A DNA stretch of 64,000 nucleotides from a bacterium D16-51 (GCA_003612285.1 RAYE01000006.1:52486-116485), one strand, 5' to 3'. Positions 52,251-61,354 are shown, numbered from the stretch's first letter. A program made the numbers and translations. Notes: a model not told the origin generated them from the letters alone.

Positions 52251-54127
52251 GAAAACTGGCATTAAGTGATGAAATACTGTTGTCCATCGAAAAACCGGCG
52301 CGTTATATTGGCGGTGAAATCAATATGGTAAAAAAGGAGCCGTCAGAAGTTGAAATCCGTTTCTGCATGTGTTTTCCGGATGTCTATGAAATTGGAATGT
52401 CCCATCTGGGAATCCAGATTTTATATGATATGTTTAACTGCCGCAGGGATACCTATTGTGAGCGGGTTTATTCCCCGTGGGTAGACTTGGATGGTATCCT
52501 GCGCAAACAGAATATTCCACTGTTTGCACTGGAAAGCCAGCAGCCGGTAAAAGATTTTGATTTCCTGGGAATTACGCTGCAGTATGAGATGTGCTATACA
52601 AATGTTTTGCAGGTTTTGGATTTGTCACAGATTCCATTAAAAGCGGCAGACAGGACAAAGGAGCATCCATTTGTGATTGGGGGCGGCCCGTGTGCATATA
52701 ACCCAGAGCCGCTTGCTGATTTTTTTGATATTTTTTATATCGGGGAAGGGGAAACGGTCTATAATGAACTTCTGGATATATATAAAGAGTGGAAAAAAGA
52801 AGATGGCTCCCGAAATGATTTTTTGAAAAGGGCGGCGCAGATAGAGGGGATGTATGTTCCACAGTTTTACCATGTTTCTTATCATGAGGATGGGACAATA
52901 CAGGATTTTTCCCCAACTGTAAAAGAGGCTCCAAAGAAGGTCTTAAAGCAGGTGGAAAGGGATATGTCAGAAACATATTACCCGGAAAAACCACTTGTCC
53001 CATATATTAAAGTGACGCAGGACAGAGTGGTGCTGGAAATCCAGAGGGGATGCATCCGCGGCTGCCGTTTTTGCCAGGCAGGGATGCTGTACCGCCCAAT
53101 CCGGCCAAGAAGCCTGGAATTTTTAAAGCAGAGGGCAGAGTCGATGCTAAAGGCGACCGGGCATGACGAGATTTCTTTGAGTTCACTTAGTTCCAGTGAT
53201 TACCGAGAGCTTCCGGAGCTTGTGTACTGGCTGATTGAAAATTTCCAGGAAAAGGGGGTCAATATTTCCCTTCCATCGCTTCGGATTGATGCGTTTGCGC
53301 TGGACGTCATGTCAAAAATCCAGGATATCAGGAAAAGCAGCCTGACGTTTGCACCGGAAGCAGGCTCCCAGCGCATGCGCAATGTCATTAATAAAGGGCT
53401 GACGGAGGAAGTGATTTTAAAAGGGGCAAAAGACGCCTTTTTAGGCGGATGGAATCGTGTAAAGCTTTATTTTATGCTGGGGCTTCCGGGAGAGACGAAA
53501 GAAGATATCGCACAAATTGCAGTTTTGTCTGATAAAATTGCAAGGGAATATTATGAAGTGCCAAAGGAGCAGAGGAATGGAAGGGTAAATATTGTTACAA
53601 GCACTTCTATTTTCGTGCCAAAGCCATTTACGCCATTTCAGTGGGCGCCAATGGTTTCAAAAGAAGAGGCGCAGGAAAGGCGTTTCTTTTTGCTGGATCA
53701 GATAAAGGCGCAGTTAAATGCAAAGAGCATTAAATATAACTGCCATGATGCAGATGTTTCGGAACTTGAGGGGGTTTTTGCAAGAGGGGACAGAAGGCTT
53801 TGCGATGTGATTTTGCAAGCATACCAAAGCGGCTGTATCTATGACGCATGGTCGGAACATTTCCAGTATGGTAAATGGGTACAAGCTTTTTCGGACCATC
53901 AGCTTACAATGGACTTTTATATTAAAAGAGAACGTGGGGAAGAAGAAATCTTCCCGTGGGATTTTATTGATATTGGGGTATCAAAAGAATTTTTATTGAA
54001 AGAATACCACCAAGCAAAAAAGGAGCAGGTAACGCCAAACTGCCGTGCAGGCTGCGCCGGCTGCGGCGCGGCAAAATTTGGCTGCGGCGTCTGTATGGAA
54101 GCACGGGAAGGGGGGATGGAAGCATGA
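52247..54127 (+). CDS. Radical-SAM protein of the TIGR03960 type
   Basis: 626 residues. An N-terminal domain (about 1-230, 'FPDVYEIGMSHLGIQILYDMFNCRRD') resembles a cobalamin-binding-like module. The radical-SAM core has CX3CX2C at Cys269, Cys273 and Cys276 ('RGCIRGCRFCQAG'), 'SLSSLSSSDY' and 'SLPSLRIDAFALDVMSKIQ'. The C-terminus ends in a Cys-rich tail (about 600-620, CRAGCAGCGAAKFGCGVC), probably a metal or second-cluster site. It is coupled by four-base overlaps to the upstream membrane protein and the downstream DUF2344 gene. The substrate is unknown. Confidence 0.88.
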   Translation: MRKLALSDEILLSIEKPARYIGGEINMVKKEPSEVEIRFCMCFPDVYEIGMSHLGIQILYDMFNCRRDTYCERVYSPWVDLDGILRKQNIPLFALESQQPVKDFDFLGITLQYEMCYTNVLQVLDLSQIPLKAADRTKEHPFVIGGGPCAYNPEPLADFFDIFYIGEGETVYNELLDIYKEWKKEDGSRNDFLKRAAQIEGMYVPQFYHVSYHEDGTIQDFSPTVKEAPKKVLKQVERDMSETYYPEKPLVPYIKVTQDRVVLEIQRGCIRGCRFCQAGMLYRPIRPRSLEFLKQRAESMLKATGHDEISLSSLSSSDYRELPELVYWLIENFQEKGVNISLPSLRIDAFALDVMSKIQDIRKSSLTFAPEAGSQRMRNVINKGLTEEVILKGAKDAFLGGWNRVKLYFMLGLPGETKEDIAQIAVLSDKIAREYYEVPKEQRNGRVNIVTSTSIFVPKPFTPFQWAPMVSKEEAQERRFFLLDQIKAQLNAKSIKYNCHDADVSELEGVFARGDRRLCDVILQAYQSGCIYDAWSEHFQYGKWVQAFSDHQLTMDFYIKRERGEEEIFPWDFIDIGVSKEFLLKEYHQAKKEQVTPNCRAGCAGCGAAKFGCGVCMEAREGGMEA

Positions 54128-54945
54128 AGGCAAGGCTGAAATTTTCAAAAGCAGGCTCTATGCGATTTATTGGCCATTTGGATGTAATGCGTTATTTCCA
54201 GAAGGCGTTCCGCAGGGCAGGGATTGCAGTTAGCTACAGCCAGGGATTTTCCCCCCACCAGCTTATGTCGTTTGCCTCCCCGCTTGGGATTGGGCTAAGC
54301 AGCGATGCAGAATATTTGGACGTTGTACTGGAAGATGAAAAGCAGGCAGAGGATTTTCTTTTACGGATAAACCAGGTGATGAATGAAGAGATTGCCGTAA
54401 AGGATTTTACAATACTAGAGGAAGAGGCGAAAAGTTCTATGGCAGTGCTTGCCGCCTGCGATTACCTGATTGCCGTGAAAAAGGGAAGGGAAAGTTTTTT
54501 AACAGGACAGGAAAAGCGTGAAACAGCCCTTAGGCGGTTTGCTGCAAGGGATTCCGTAGAAATTGTAAAAAAGACGAAACGTTCAGAGAAATTAGTGGAT
54601 ATACGGGAAAATATTTACCTGCTGACAGACAGAAGGGAAGCTTTGGAAGAATTTACAAGGATTTCCTATGGAGCTCTGTCGCTTGATTTGGCAGAATATA
54701 CGCCGGTCCTGTACTGCCAGCTTACCGCAGGGAGTGTTGTAAATATTAAGCCGGAACTTGTCCTGGAAGCGCTTTGTTTTCAGGAAGGGGAAGAATATAA
54801 TGGGTTTTCTTACCAAATCCACAGGCTGGAGATGTATGGCGACAGGACGGCAAAAAAAGGGGAAGTGCATACCCTTTTTGGAGAAGCACCCTGCTTTCTG
54901 GTGCCGCTTTCAGAATTTGGGAGAAGAGAGGAAGTGCAGAAATAA
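54124..54945 (+). CDS. Radical-SAM-linked DUF2344 protein (TIGR03936 type)
   Basis: 273 residues. The N-terminus is diagnostic: 'RLKFSKAGSMRFIGHLDVMRYFQKAFRRAGIAVSYSQGFSPHQLMSFASPLGIGLSSDAEYLDV'. It always travels with the radical-SAM gene in Clostridia, and in some species the two are fused. It may present the substrate, possibly an RNA or protein of the ribosome, given the RNase G neighbour. The start overlaps the previous stop (ATGA) and its last base is the first base of the RNase gene. Confidence 0.87.
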   Translation: MKARLKFSKAGSMRFIGHLDVMRYFQKAFRRAGIAVSYSQGFSPHQLMSFASPLGIGLSSDAEYLDVVLEDEKQAEDFLLRINQVMNEEIAVKDFTILEEEAKSSMAVLAACDYLIAVKKGRESFLTGQEKRETALRRFAARDSVEIVKKTKRSEKLVDIRENIYLLTDRREALEEFTRISYGALSLDLAEYTPVLYCQLTAGSVVNIKPELVLEALCFQEGEEYNGFSYQIHRLEMYGDRTAKKGEVHTLFGEAPCFLVPLSEFGRREEVQK

Positions 54946-56153
54946 TGCAGCTTTTGGTGACAAAGCAGGAGGGCAGGATTTTAAGCGCCTGGTCAGAGGA
55001 AGGCAGAATCTGCCAGATTCAGGCAGAAGAAGACGGGCAGTCAGGGCTTCTTGGGAATATCTATGTGGGGAAGGTATGCAATATTGTAAAAAATATTAAC
55101 GCCGCTTTTGTAGAATTTCAGAAGGGGCAGATGGGATACCTTGCATTACAGCCATTTTCGTGCCCCATCTGTACAGACAGCGTGGTGCATCCAAAAGGCC
55201 GTGTCCTGGCTGGGGATGAAATTTTAGTACAGGTAAAAAAAGAGGCTGTAAAAACAAAGCCGCCAACGCTTTCTGGTGTTTTGGAATTTTCCGGGAAATA
55301 TGTTGTGCTTTTAGCAGGAAACAGTCAAATCAGCGTTTCCCATAAAATAAAGGACAAGCAGTTAAGAAGCCGTTTGCGGGAGTTTTTGGGGAGATATTCT
55401 GAGGAAGGGAAATTTGGGCTGCTTGCCCGTACAAATTGTGCCCAGGCTTCTAAAGAAGAGATTTTAGGAGAAATACAGGAATTGAAAGAAAAATACCAAA
55501 AGCTTGTGGAATATGGAAAGCATAAAACAAAGTTTTCCTGCCTGTACCAGTCTCCCGCCACATGGCTTTTAAGCATGCGGGATTTGTATCAGGACAGTTC
55601 CTGCAGTGTTATAACGGATTCTATAGAGATTTACCAGACGGCAGAGGCATATTTAAAAGAAAATGGCTGGGAAAACCAGGTTTCCCTTTCTCTGTGGGAG
55701 GACAGACGTGGGAAAATGGACGCTGTTTTTGATATATCAAGAAGCCTGAAAAAGGCATTGCAGCAAAAAGTATGGCTGAAAAATGGCGCTTATATTATAA
55801 TCCAGCCGACAGAAGCGCTTGTTTCAGTAGATGTAAATACAGGCAAGGCTGTTTCTAAGAAAAAGGACGTGCAAAAGACGTTTCTGAAAGTAAATCTAGA
55901 AGCGGCAAAAGAAATTGCTTTCCAGCTTCGTTTGAGAAATTTATCAGGGATGATTTTGGTGGATTTTATAGATATGGTTTCGGAGGAGGATAATAAAACA
56001 CTTTTGGAAGTCTTTAGGGAAGCGCTTTCTAAAGATCCTGTTCCGGCAAATGTAGTAGATATGACAAAACTTGGGCTTGTGGAAGTGACAAGGAAAAAGG
56101 TGCGGAAACCGCTTTATGAGCAGGTAAATCTGATGCAGCGGACGGATGGTTAG
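54945..56153 (+). CDS. rng: Ribonuclease E/G family protein
   Basis: 402-residue endoribonuclease. An N-terminal S1-like domain (about 25-110, 'LLGNIYVGKVCNIVKNINAAFVEFQKGQMGYLAL') includes an extra CPIC motif near residue 68. Catalytic acids are Asp296 in 'LVSVDVNTGK' and Asp340 in 'ILVDFIDM', with spacing as in RNase E. The protein stops after 'TKLGLVEVTRKKVRKPLYEQV', before the zinc-link region of E. coli RNase G (489 residues), a short form. In many Clostridia rplU follows; here it does not. Confidence 0.92.
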   Translation: MQLLVTKQEGRILSAWSEEGRICQIQAEEDGQSGLLGNIYVGKVCNIVKNINAAFVEFQKGQMGYLALQPFSCPICTDSVVHPKGRVLAGDEILVQVKKEAVKTKPPTLSGVLEFSGKYVVLLAGNSQISVSHKIKDKQLRSRLREFLGRYSEEGKFGLLARTNCAQASKEEILGEIQELKEKYQKLVEYGKHKTKFSCLYQSPATWLLSMRDLYQDSSCSVITDSIEIYQTAEAYLKENGWENQVSLSLWEDRRGKMDAVFDISRSLKKALQQKVWLKNGAYIIIQPTEALVSVDVNTGKAVSKKKDVQKTFLKVNLEAAKEIAFQLRLRNLSGMILVDFIDMVSEEDNKTLLEVFREALSKDPVPANVVDMTKLGLVEVTRKKVRKPLYEQVNLMQRTDG

Positions 56154-56219
56154 AGCAGGTTTGGAAATTGTTTTTTCTTTTGGCAGGAAAAAGCAGAAAC
56201 ACTTAAAAGGGAGGTACTT

Positions 56220-57308
56220 ATGAATTTTTATATGCCAACGATGGTTTATCAGGAAAATGACGCAGTAAAAAATCACAGTGAACAGATGGCGGGTTATGGG
56301 AAAAAAGCGCTTGTGGTAACAGGGAAACATTCTTCAAAGCAAAATGGGGCTTTGCAGGACGTTATTGACGGCCTGGAAAAATACCATACCGCTTATGCTG
56401 TTTATGACAGGATTACGGAGAACCCGACAGTAGACGCTGTCATGGAGGCGGCGGCATTTGGGCAGCAGGAAGGGGCTGATTTCGTGGTTGGCATCGGGGG
56501 AGGTTCCCCATTGGATGCTGCAAAGGCGGTTGCCTTAGTAATCCAGAACCGTGACAGTTCAAAAGAAGTGCTTTACCAGAATATTTCCCTGCGCCACCTG
56601 CCAGTTGTGGCAGTGCCGACGACTTGTGGGACAGGTTCAGAAGTAACGCCTTATGCGGTTTTGACAAGGGAGGAGTTACAGACAAAACAGAGCATCAGCC
56701 ATTTGATTTTTCCGGAACTGGCTCTTGTGGATGGGAAATACCTGAAAAATGCACCGCTTTCTGTCATTACCAATACGGCGGTGGATGCGCTTGGCCATAT
56801 GCTGGAAAGCTATTTCCATACAAGGGCGACTGATTACAGCCGTATGCTCTGCCAATATGCAATGGAGGTCTGGGGGATGGCAGCCGGCGTCCTGTTTGGT
56901 ACAGAGCCGGAAGAAGAGGATTACGGCAGGCTGATGTTTGCCTCAAGCCTTGCCGGCATGGCAATTTCCCATACCAGCACAGGGCTTCCGCATGGGTTAA
57001 GCTATTACCTGACTTGCCGCAAAGCAGTCCCGCATGGGAAGGCGGTCGGTCTTTTCCTTCCGGGGTATCTTTCTGTTTTGCCGGAAGAATATGAGCCGCA
57101 GGTAATTATGGCGCTTAGGACGCTGGGCTTTGGAAGCCTGGGGCAGTTTTTGGGCTTTACACAGGAAGTGCTTGGGACGCTTGGGCTGACAGAACAGGAA
57201 GAGCAGGAAATGGTGGAAGGGATTGCGAAAAACCAGAAAAAACTGGACGCCGTGCCTTTTGCCATAACAAAAGAGCAGATATACCAGATGTGCAGTATGG
57301 TACGGTAG
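56220..57308 (+). CDS. Iron-containing alcohol dehydrogenase
   Basis: 362-residue group III (Fe-dependent) dehydrogenase. NAD(P)-site 'VVGIGGGSPLDAAKAVALV' and 'PTTCGTGSEVTPYAVLT'; metal ligands in 'NTAVDALGHMLESYFHTRATDYS' (Asp, His), 'GLPHGLSYYL' and 'VPHGKAVG' (His, His). AAAGGGAGG precedes the ATG. The substrate may be butanol, ethanol or a diol; sequence alone does not decide. A structured repeat begins at its stop codon. Confidence 0.92.
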   Translation: MNFYMPTMVYQENDAVKNHSEQMAGYGKKALVVTGKHSSKQNGALQDVIDGLEKYHTAYAVYDRITENPTVDAVMEAAAFGQQEGADFVVGIGGGSPLDAAKAVALVIQNRDSSKEVLYQNISLRHLPVVAVPTTCGTGSEVTPYAVLTREELQTKQSISHLIFPELALVDGKYLKNAPLSVITNTAVDALGHMLESYFHTRATDYSRMLCQYAMEVWGMAAGVLFGTEPEEEDYGRLMFASSLAGMAISHTSTGLPHGLSYYLTCRKAVPHGKAVGLFLPGYLSVLPEEYEPQVIMALRTLGFGSLGQFLGFTQEVLGTLGLTEQEEQEMVEGIAKNQKKLDAVPFAITKEQIYQMCSMVR

Positions 57309-57398
57309 TCAAATACCCCGCGCGCAGTCGCCAAGTGCAAAGGAACTTTCAGTTCCTTGCAAGCATTGCGTTTGGCTCGTTGCATACGCGAGAATAAA
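57308..57398 (+). repeat. 91-bp structured repeat, copy 3
   Basis: The first base (G) is the last base of the TAG stop of the alcohol dehydrogenase gene. Sequence is nearly identical to 43622-43712. A short hairpin at 63218-63256 shares the GTCAAATACCCCGC end. Confidence 0.92.
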
Positions 57399-57437
57399 GA
57401 CGGTGCACTTTTTTAAAAAGAATGGAGAAGGAAGAAT

Positions 57438-58451
57438 ATGCAGCAGGATGAAATTATAATCCGCAGGGCAATTGTACATATTATGGATGGGGAGCTTGGC
57501 TACCCTGTCTGTTCAGAAGAAGAACTGGAATTATCCCCGGACCTCAATGATTTTTTCAGGGGGCTTATCTATAAGCTGTTATCAGGGGATGATTTAAAAA
57601 AGTGCTATTTTTCGGAAGAAGAGCCTTCGGAAGTCTATGAAATTGTGAAAACATTTGAAGAGGATAAACTGATAGAAGCCAGTAAAGAACTTGCCCAGGA
57701 TTTATATACGATTATGAACGCCAATCTGGCAATCCCATCGGGGGATTTTGCAGTCGTCAGTTTCCAGGCATGCAGTGTTATGTATCTGGCATTGTTAAAA
57801 ATGAATTATAAAGAAAGCTTTGTCCATATGACACAGGCAGGGGAAAATGGCAATGTAAACCAGATTGTCTGTTACCAGTCAACACTTCCTGCCGCGGGTG
57901 CAAAACTTTCAGAAGCGGTGGTTATCAATCTATCGGATTACAGTGTCCAGATTGTCGAAAAGAAATATGATATCAATGGCACTAAGGTAAATTATTTATC
58001 CGAAATGTATCTGAAATGTAAGGCAGGCATGTCTTCAAAGACAAAGCTTGCCATTGTGACAAGGGCAGTAGAACAAGTAAACCAGAAACATTTTTCAGAA
58101 GAACCCGTCCGCCAGATGGAGGCAAAAAGCATCCTGAAAAAAGAAATAGAAGAATCTGGTTCCATTAATGTAGAAAAAATCAGTGAAAAAATTTATGGGA
58201 GCGCGCCTGAAATTAAAGAAGAATTTGACGCAAAAATGGAAAAATACCATATGGAAAAGGCAGAAGTAGCCCCACAAAGTGAAGCAACGACGAAAAAATT
58301 TGAAAAGCAGTATTTAAAAACAGATACCGGGATTGAAATTAATATTCCGATGGAACAGTATCAGGATGCCAGCCAGGTGGAATTTCTGACAAACCCGGAT
58401 GGGACGATTTCCGTCCTGATTAAAAATATTAATAAGATTTCAACAAGGTAG
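57438..58451 (+). CDS. 37-kDa nucleoid-associated protein (NdpA/YejK family)
   Basis: 337 residues with the NdpA plan: 'IRRAIVHIMDGELGYPVCSEEELELS', 'GDFAVVSFQACSVMYLALLKMNYKESFVH', and a C-terminal lysine-rich domain ending 'EFLTNPDGTISVLIKNINKI'. It probably binds DNA or nucleoid. The site is AAGGAAG. It is followed by a small gene 42 bases on and is otherwise isolated by repeats on both sides. Confidence 0.82.
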   Translation: MQQDEIIIRRAIVHIMDGELGYPVCSEEELELSPDLNDFFRGLIYKLLSGDDLKKCYFSEEEPSEVYEIVKTFEEDKLIEASKELAQDLYTIMNANLAIPSGDFAVVSFQACSVMYLALLKMNYKESFVHMTQAGENGNVNQIVCYQSTLPAAGAKLSEAVVINLSDYSVQIVEKKYDINGTKVNYLSEMYLKCKAGMSSKTKLAIVTRAVEQVNQKHFSEEPVRQMEAKSILKKEIEESGSINVEKISEKIYGSAPEIKEEFDAKMEKYHMEKAEVAPQSEATTKKFEKQYLKTDTGIEINIPMEQYQDASQVEFLTNPDGTISVLIKNINKISTR

Positions 58452-58493
58452 GAACTCCAAAAACAGTTTCGGAATATAAGCAGGAGGGAAGAA

Positions 58494-58787
58494 ATGTTTC
58501 GGTTATGGGCTAAAGAATGGAAGGAAAACCGTATGATAAAAGATATAACGGTTTGTGACAGTGCGCCTCCGGAAGAAAAAAACCGTACAAAAAAGGTTTT
58601 TGACGCATTGGAAGAGGTGTGCTATACGTTTGATTTGGCAAAGCCAATCTGGCTGGATGTAAATATTGAGGAATTTAAACGAATCGATAAAACGAGGTTT
58701 TCAAAAGATAACTTTATAGAAGAAATTTCCTTTGATTACCTCGAAATCCAGGTAATTGAAGAGGATGATTTACTGTTCACTCCGTGA
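58494..58787 (+). CDS. Small conserved-looking protein of unknown function
   Basis: 97 residues, acidic and soluble ('MIKDITVCDSAPPEEKNRTKKVFDALEEVCYTFDLAKPIWLDVNIEEFKRIDKTRFSKDNFIEEISFDYLEIQVIEEDD' is its body, given here only for its composition and order). CAGGAGGG precedes the ATG. Its final codons and TGA fall in a dispersed repeat (TTACTGTTCACTCCGTGAC) also present near 13813. Function unknown; probably co-transcribed with the nucleoid-associated protein. Confidence 0.7.
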   Translation: MFRLWAKEWKENRMIKDITVCDSAPPEEKNRTKKVFDALEEVCYTFDLAKPIWLDVNIEEFKRIDKTRFSKDNFIEEISFDYLEIQVIEEDDLLFTP

Positions 58788-58792
58788 CCAGC
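58774..58792. repeat. Dispersed repeat fragment at the stop codon of the 97-residue protein
   Basis: TTACTGTTCACTCCGTGAC differs by one base from the 13813 copy; a related reversed form, TCACGTAGTGAACTGTAAC, lies at about 46692, beside the MITE-like element. Confidence 0.55.
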
Positions 58793-59517
58793 AGCGAGAA
58801 GGGTATTATTCACGGTCAATAGTATCAGGATAGAAACAAATAAAAAATTATTTTCCTGTATATTTTCATTATTATGCAGTATGAGAAAGTGATATTTCCT
58901 AACATTTTCTGCAAAAAGCGAAAGTTTTATTTGAACTATAACTGACAAAAATTATAGAAGAGATTGCTTTCCGGGCAATCTTACGCTCTTAAGAATTGCT
59001 AATGCTTTTTGCTTCCGGCCCTGATTAGCGCGCCCACTGCCAAAACTCACAGGAAACAACGATTCCATGGTATTTCGGACGGGGCTTCAGAATGCGTTGG
59101 CACTTGTGGCTGTGGTGGATGTTTAATATCCGCCACAGCCACTATGTACCATTACGCATTCTGCGCAGCGGGAGCGTACCGGACCGAAATATCTATGGAA
59201 TCGTTGTTTCCAGTTCAGACAGTTGTCCGTGGGCGCGCGTCTGCCGGAAGCTTAAAAAGCAAAGCAATTCTAAAAGAGCTAAATTGTCCTGCGGAAAGCA
59301 ATCTCTTTCTAAATTTTTGTCAGATTACAATTTACAGAAAACTTTCGCTTTTTTGCAAAAAATAGGAAGATAATTGCCTTCTCATACTACATAATACTCA
59401 AAATATACAAAGGAAAAATAATTTTTTATTTGTTTCTGCAATTTATGATACTATTGACCGTGAATATCAGTAACAAGTAATAACATAGCGGCGGGATTTG
59501 AAAAGAAAGGTGAAGCG
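58788..59517. other. 730-base gap filled by a large foldback element
   Basis: No gene is supported here. Nearly all of it is the inverted repeat at 58809-59464. The small frames inside are products of that structure. Confidence 0.7.
58809..59464. mobile_element. 656-bp foldback (long inverted repeat) element
   Basis: The ends TTCACGGTCAATAGTATCA and TGATACTATTGACCGTGAA are perfect inverted repeats flanked by TA on both sides (58807-58808 and 59465-59466). Pairing continues with bulges through AAACAAATAAAAAATTATTTT, GCGAAAGTTTT, AGAGATTGCTTTCCG, GGAAACAACGATTCCAT and ATTTCGG to a central stem GTGGCTGTGG / CCACAGCCAC near 59131. Each arm is about 320 bases. There is no coding capacity. Confidence 0.88.
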
Positions 59518-60186
59518 ATGCAGAGATTATTGGTTGTGGAGGACGACGCTATTATTTGCAGCGGTGTTAAAACTTTTTTAGAGGGGAAGGGATATTGCGT
59601 TGATTGTGCCGGTACGGTGACAGAAGCAAGGGAAGCGTTAAAAAAGCCGTATCAGCTTGTGATTTTAGATTGTAACCTTCCGGATGGAAATGGAGTTGCT
59701 TTTTGCAGGAAAATCAGGGAAAAGGGGAATACCCCTGTGATTTTTTTGACTGCAAATGACACAGAGCAGGACATGATGGAGGGTTTTTTGGCAGGCTGTG
59801 ATGATTATGTTGCAAAGCCTTTTTCCATAGAACTTTTAAATCAGAGGGTTATGGCGGTGCTAAGACGGACAGGGGCGGAAAAGGATGTTTTTTATTATAA
59901 GGGTTTAACGGTAGATTTTGGGAAAATGCAGGTATTTTCCGGCACGGAGCCAGTAAAGCTTTCTGCAACAGAATATAAGCTTTTGGAATTTTTAATTCGG
60001 AACAGGGGGCAGGTGCTGACAAGAAAATCTATTTTGGAAAAAATCTGGGACTGTGAGGAAAGCTTTGTAGATGAAAATACGCTGAATGTGCATATCCGCC
60101 GCCTGCGGCAAAAAATTGAGGAAGATACGGGGCATCCACAGTATATATTGACAGTATTTGGAATTGGCTATACTTTCGGGGAATAG
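59518..60186 (+). CDS. OmpR-family response regulator
   Basis: 222 residues: receiver domain with Asp8-Asp10 acidic pocket, phospho-acceptor Asp51 ('LVILDCNLPDG'), switch Thr in 'VIFLTAND' and Lys in 'YVAKPFS', then a winged-helix domain ('LSATEYKLLEFLIRNRGQVLTRKSILEKIW', 'VDENTLNVHIRRLRQKIE'). AAAGGTGA precedes the ATG. It pairs with the kinase 126 bases downstream. It is directly downstream of the foldback element, whose end may supply its -35 box (TTGACC). Target unknown. Confidence 0.93.
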   Translation: MQRLLVVEDDAIICSGVKTFLEGKGYCVDCAGTVTEAREALKKPYQLVILDCNLPDGNGVAFCRKIREKGNTPVIFLTANDTEQDMMEGFLAGCDDYVAKPFSIELLNQRVMAVLRRTGAEKDVFYYKGLTVDFGKMQVFSGTEPVKLSATEYKLLEFLIRNRGQVLTRKSILEKIWDCEESFVDENTLNVHIRRLRQKIEEDTGHPQYILTVFGIGYTFGE

Positions 60187-60249
60187 AAGGGCACTGCAAT
60201 TTAATTAGTAAATTACAGCGTCTAAGAGAAGCTATTGTGAACGTCAATA

Positions 60250-60284
60250 AGGAACTGTTAAGAAATTAATTCTTAACAGTTCCT
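60250..60284. repeat. Perfect 15-bp-arm palindrome between regulator and kinase
   Basis: AGGAACTGTTAAGAA and TTCTTAACAGTTCCT flank five bases. A weaker relative lies at 31633-31659 upstream of ylqF. No long T-run follows. Confidence 0.65.
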
Positions 60285-60311
60285 AAGAGAAAAGAGGCTG
60301 TAGGAAAGATT

Positions 60312-61334
60312 ATGCTTAAAAAAAATTCTTTTGAAAAAAGGGTACGTTTTTTGGCAGGGTTATTTGTGGCTGTTACGGCAGTTTTTCCGCTGCTTATTTT
60401 TTTTATAACATCTAATCTAAAGGCATGTCTGCTGTGTTTTACAGGCTGCCTTGCTTTGTGCGTTATTGCAGTTCTTTTGTATCGGACAGAGGATGCTTAT
60501 ATTACAGGGATTGTTATAAAACTGTCTTCTTTGGTTGATGTATTGCTGGAGCTGGAAGAAAGGGAAGTGTTTTCGGATAATGAAGATACGGCGCTTTCTA
60601 AATTGCAGAGTAAGGTGATAAAGCTGGCAAGAATCCTAAAGCATAAAAATATAGAGGCAGAGCAGGGGCAGGAAAACATTAAATCCCTGGTATCTGATAT
60701 TGCACATCAGCTCAAGACGCCGATTTCCAATCTAACGATGTATAGTGAATTTTTAAGGGAGGATGGGCTGGCAGATGAAAAGCGGAGGGAATATACGGAA
60801 ATTATCTGCCTGACAGTCAGAAGGCTGAATTTTCTGACAGAAAATATGATTAAAATTTCCAGGCTGGAGAGCGGATTGATTCAATTAAATATGCAGAGGC
60901 AGAACTTGAATGAAACGGTGTTAAAAGCCGTAAAAGATATCTATCCTAAAGCGCGGCAGAAGAATACAGAGATTATTTACCGGGAAGACGGGCAGGTAAT
61001 GGTAAACCATGACAGGAACTGGACGGCAGAGGCAGTATGTAACCTTTTGGATAATGCGGTTAAATATGCAGACAGGGACAGTAAAATAATTCTTTCTATA
61101 AAAGATTCTGCGCTGTTTGCTGAAATATCGGTGGAAGATGAAAATGGCCCGATACCGGAAGAAGAAAGGGCGAAGGTATTTGCAAGGTTTTATCGTGGAA
61201 AGGACAGGCAGGCAGAAGAGGGGATCGGCGTCGGGCTGTACCTTTCCCGTGAGATTACCGTAAAACAGGGCGGTTATATAAGGCTGAAACCAACAGCTAG
61301 GGGGAATATTTTTTCGATCGTGATGCGTAAATAA
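60312..61334 (+). CDS. Sensor histidine kinase
   Basis: 340 residues: two membrane helices close together (about 13-32 and 36-56) with almost no extracellular loop, then a dimerisation domain with the phospho-acceptor His132 in 'SDIAHQLKTPISNLTMY' and an ATPase domain ('NLLDNAVKYA', 'EDENGPIPEEERAKVFARFYRG', 'GIGVGLYLSREI'). The tiny loop makes it an intramembrane-sensing kinase, a type often signalled by an ABC transporter; none is next to it. Targets may be elsewhere. Confidence 0.93.
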   Translation: MLKKNSFEKRVRFLAGLFVAVTAVFPLLIFFITSNLKACLLCFTGCLALCVIAVLLYRTEDAYITGIVIKLSSLVDVLLELEEREVFSDNEDTALSKLQSKVIKLARILKHKNIEAEQGQENIKSLVSDIAHQLKTPISNLTMYSEFLREDGLADEKRREYTEIICLTVRRLNFLTENMIKISRLESGLIQLNMQRQNLNETVLKAVKDIYPKARQKNTEIIYREDGQVMVNHDRNWTAEAVCNLLDNAVKYADRDSKIILSIKDSALFAEISVEDENGPIPEEERAKVFARFYRGKDRQAEEGIGVGLYLSREITVKQGGYIRLKPTARGNIFSIVMRK

Positions 61335-61354
61335 AAAAATATCTTCCCCTGTGA

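Noticed and set aside
57005..57385. Minus-strand frame that begins with the same peptide (MQRAKRNACKEL) as the frame at 21129
   Set aside because: The shared peptide comes from the 91-bp DNA repeat, not from homologous proteins. The rest of the frame is the antisense of the alcohol dehydrogenase gene.
59009..59365. Two plus-strand frames of 93 and 118 residues in the gap before the response regulator
   Set aside because: They lie entirely inside the foldback element, have no ribosome site and mirror the inverted-repeat structure.
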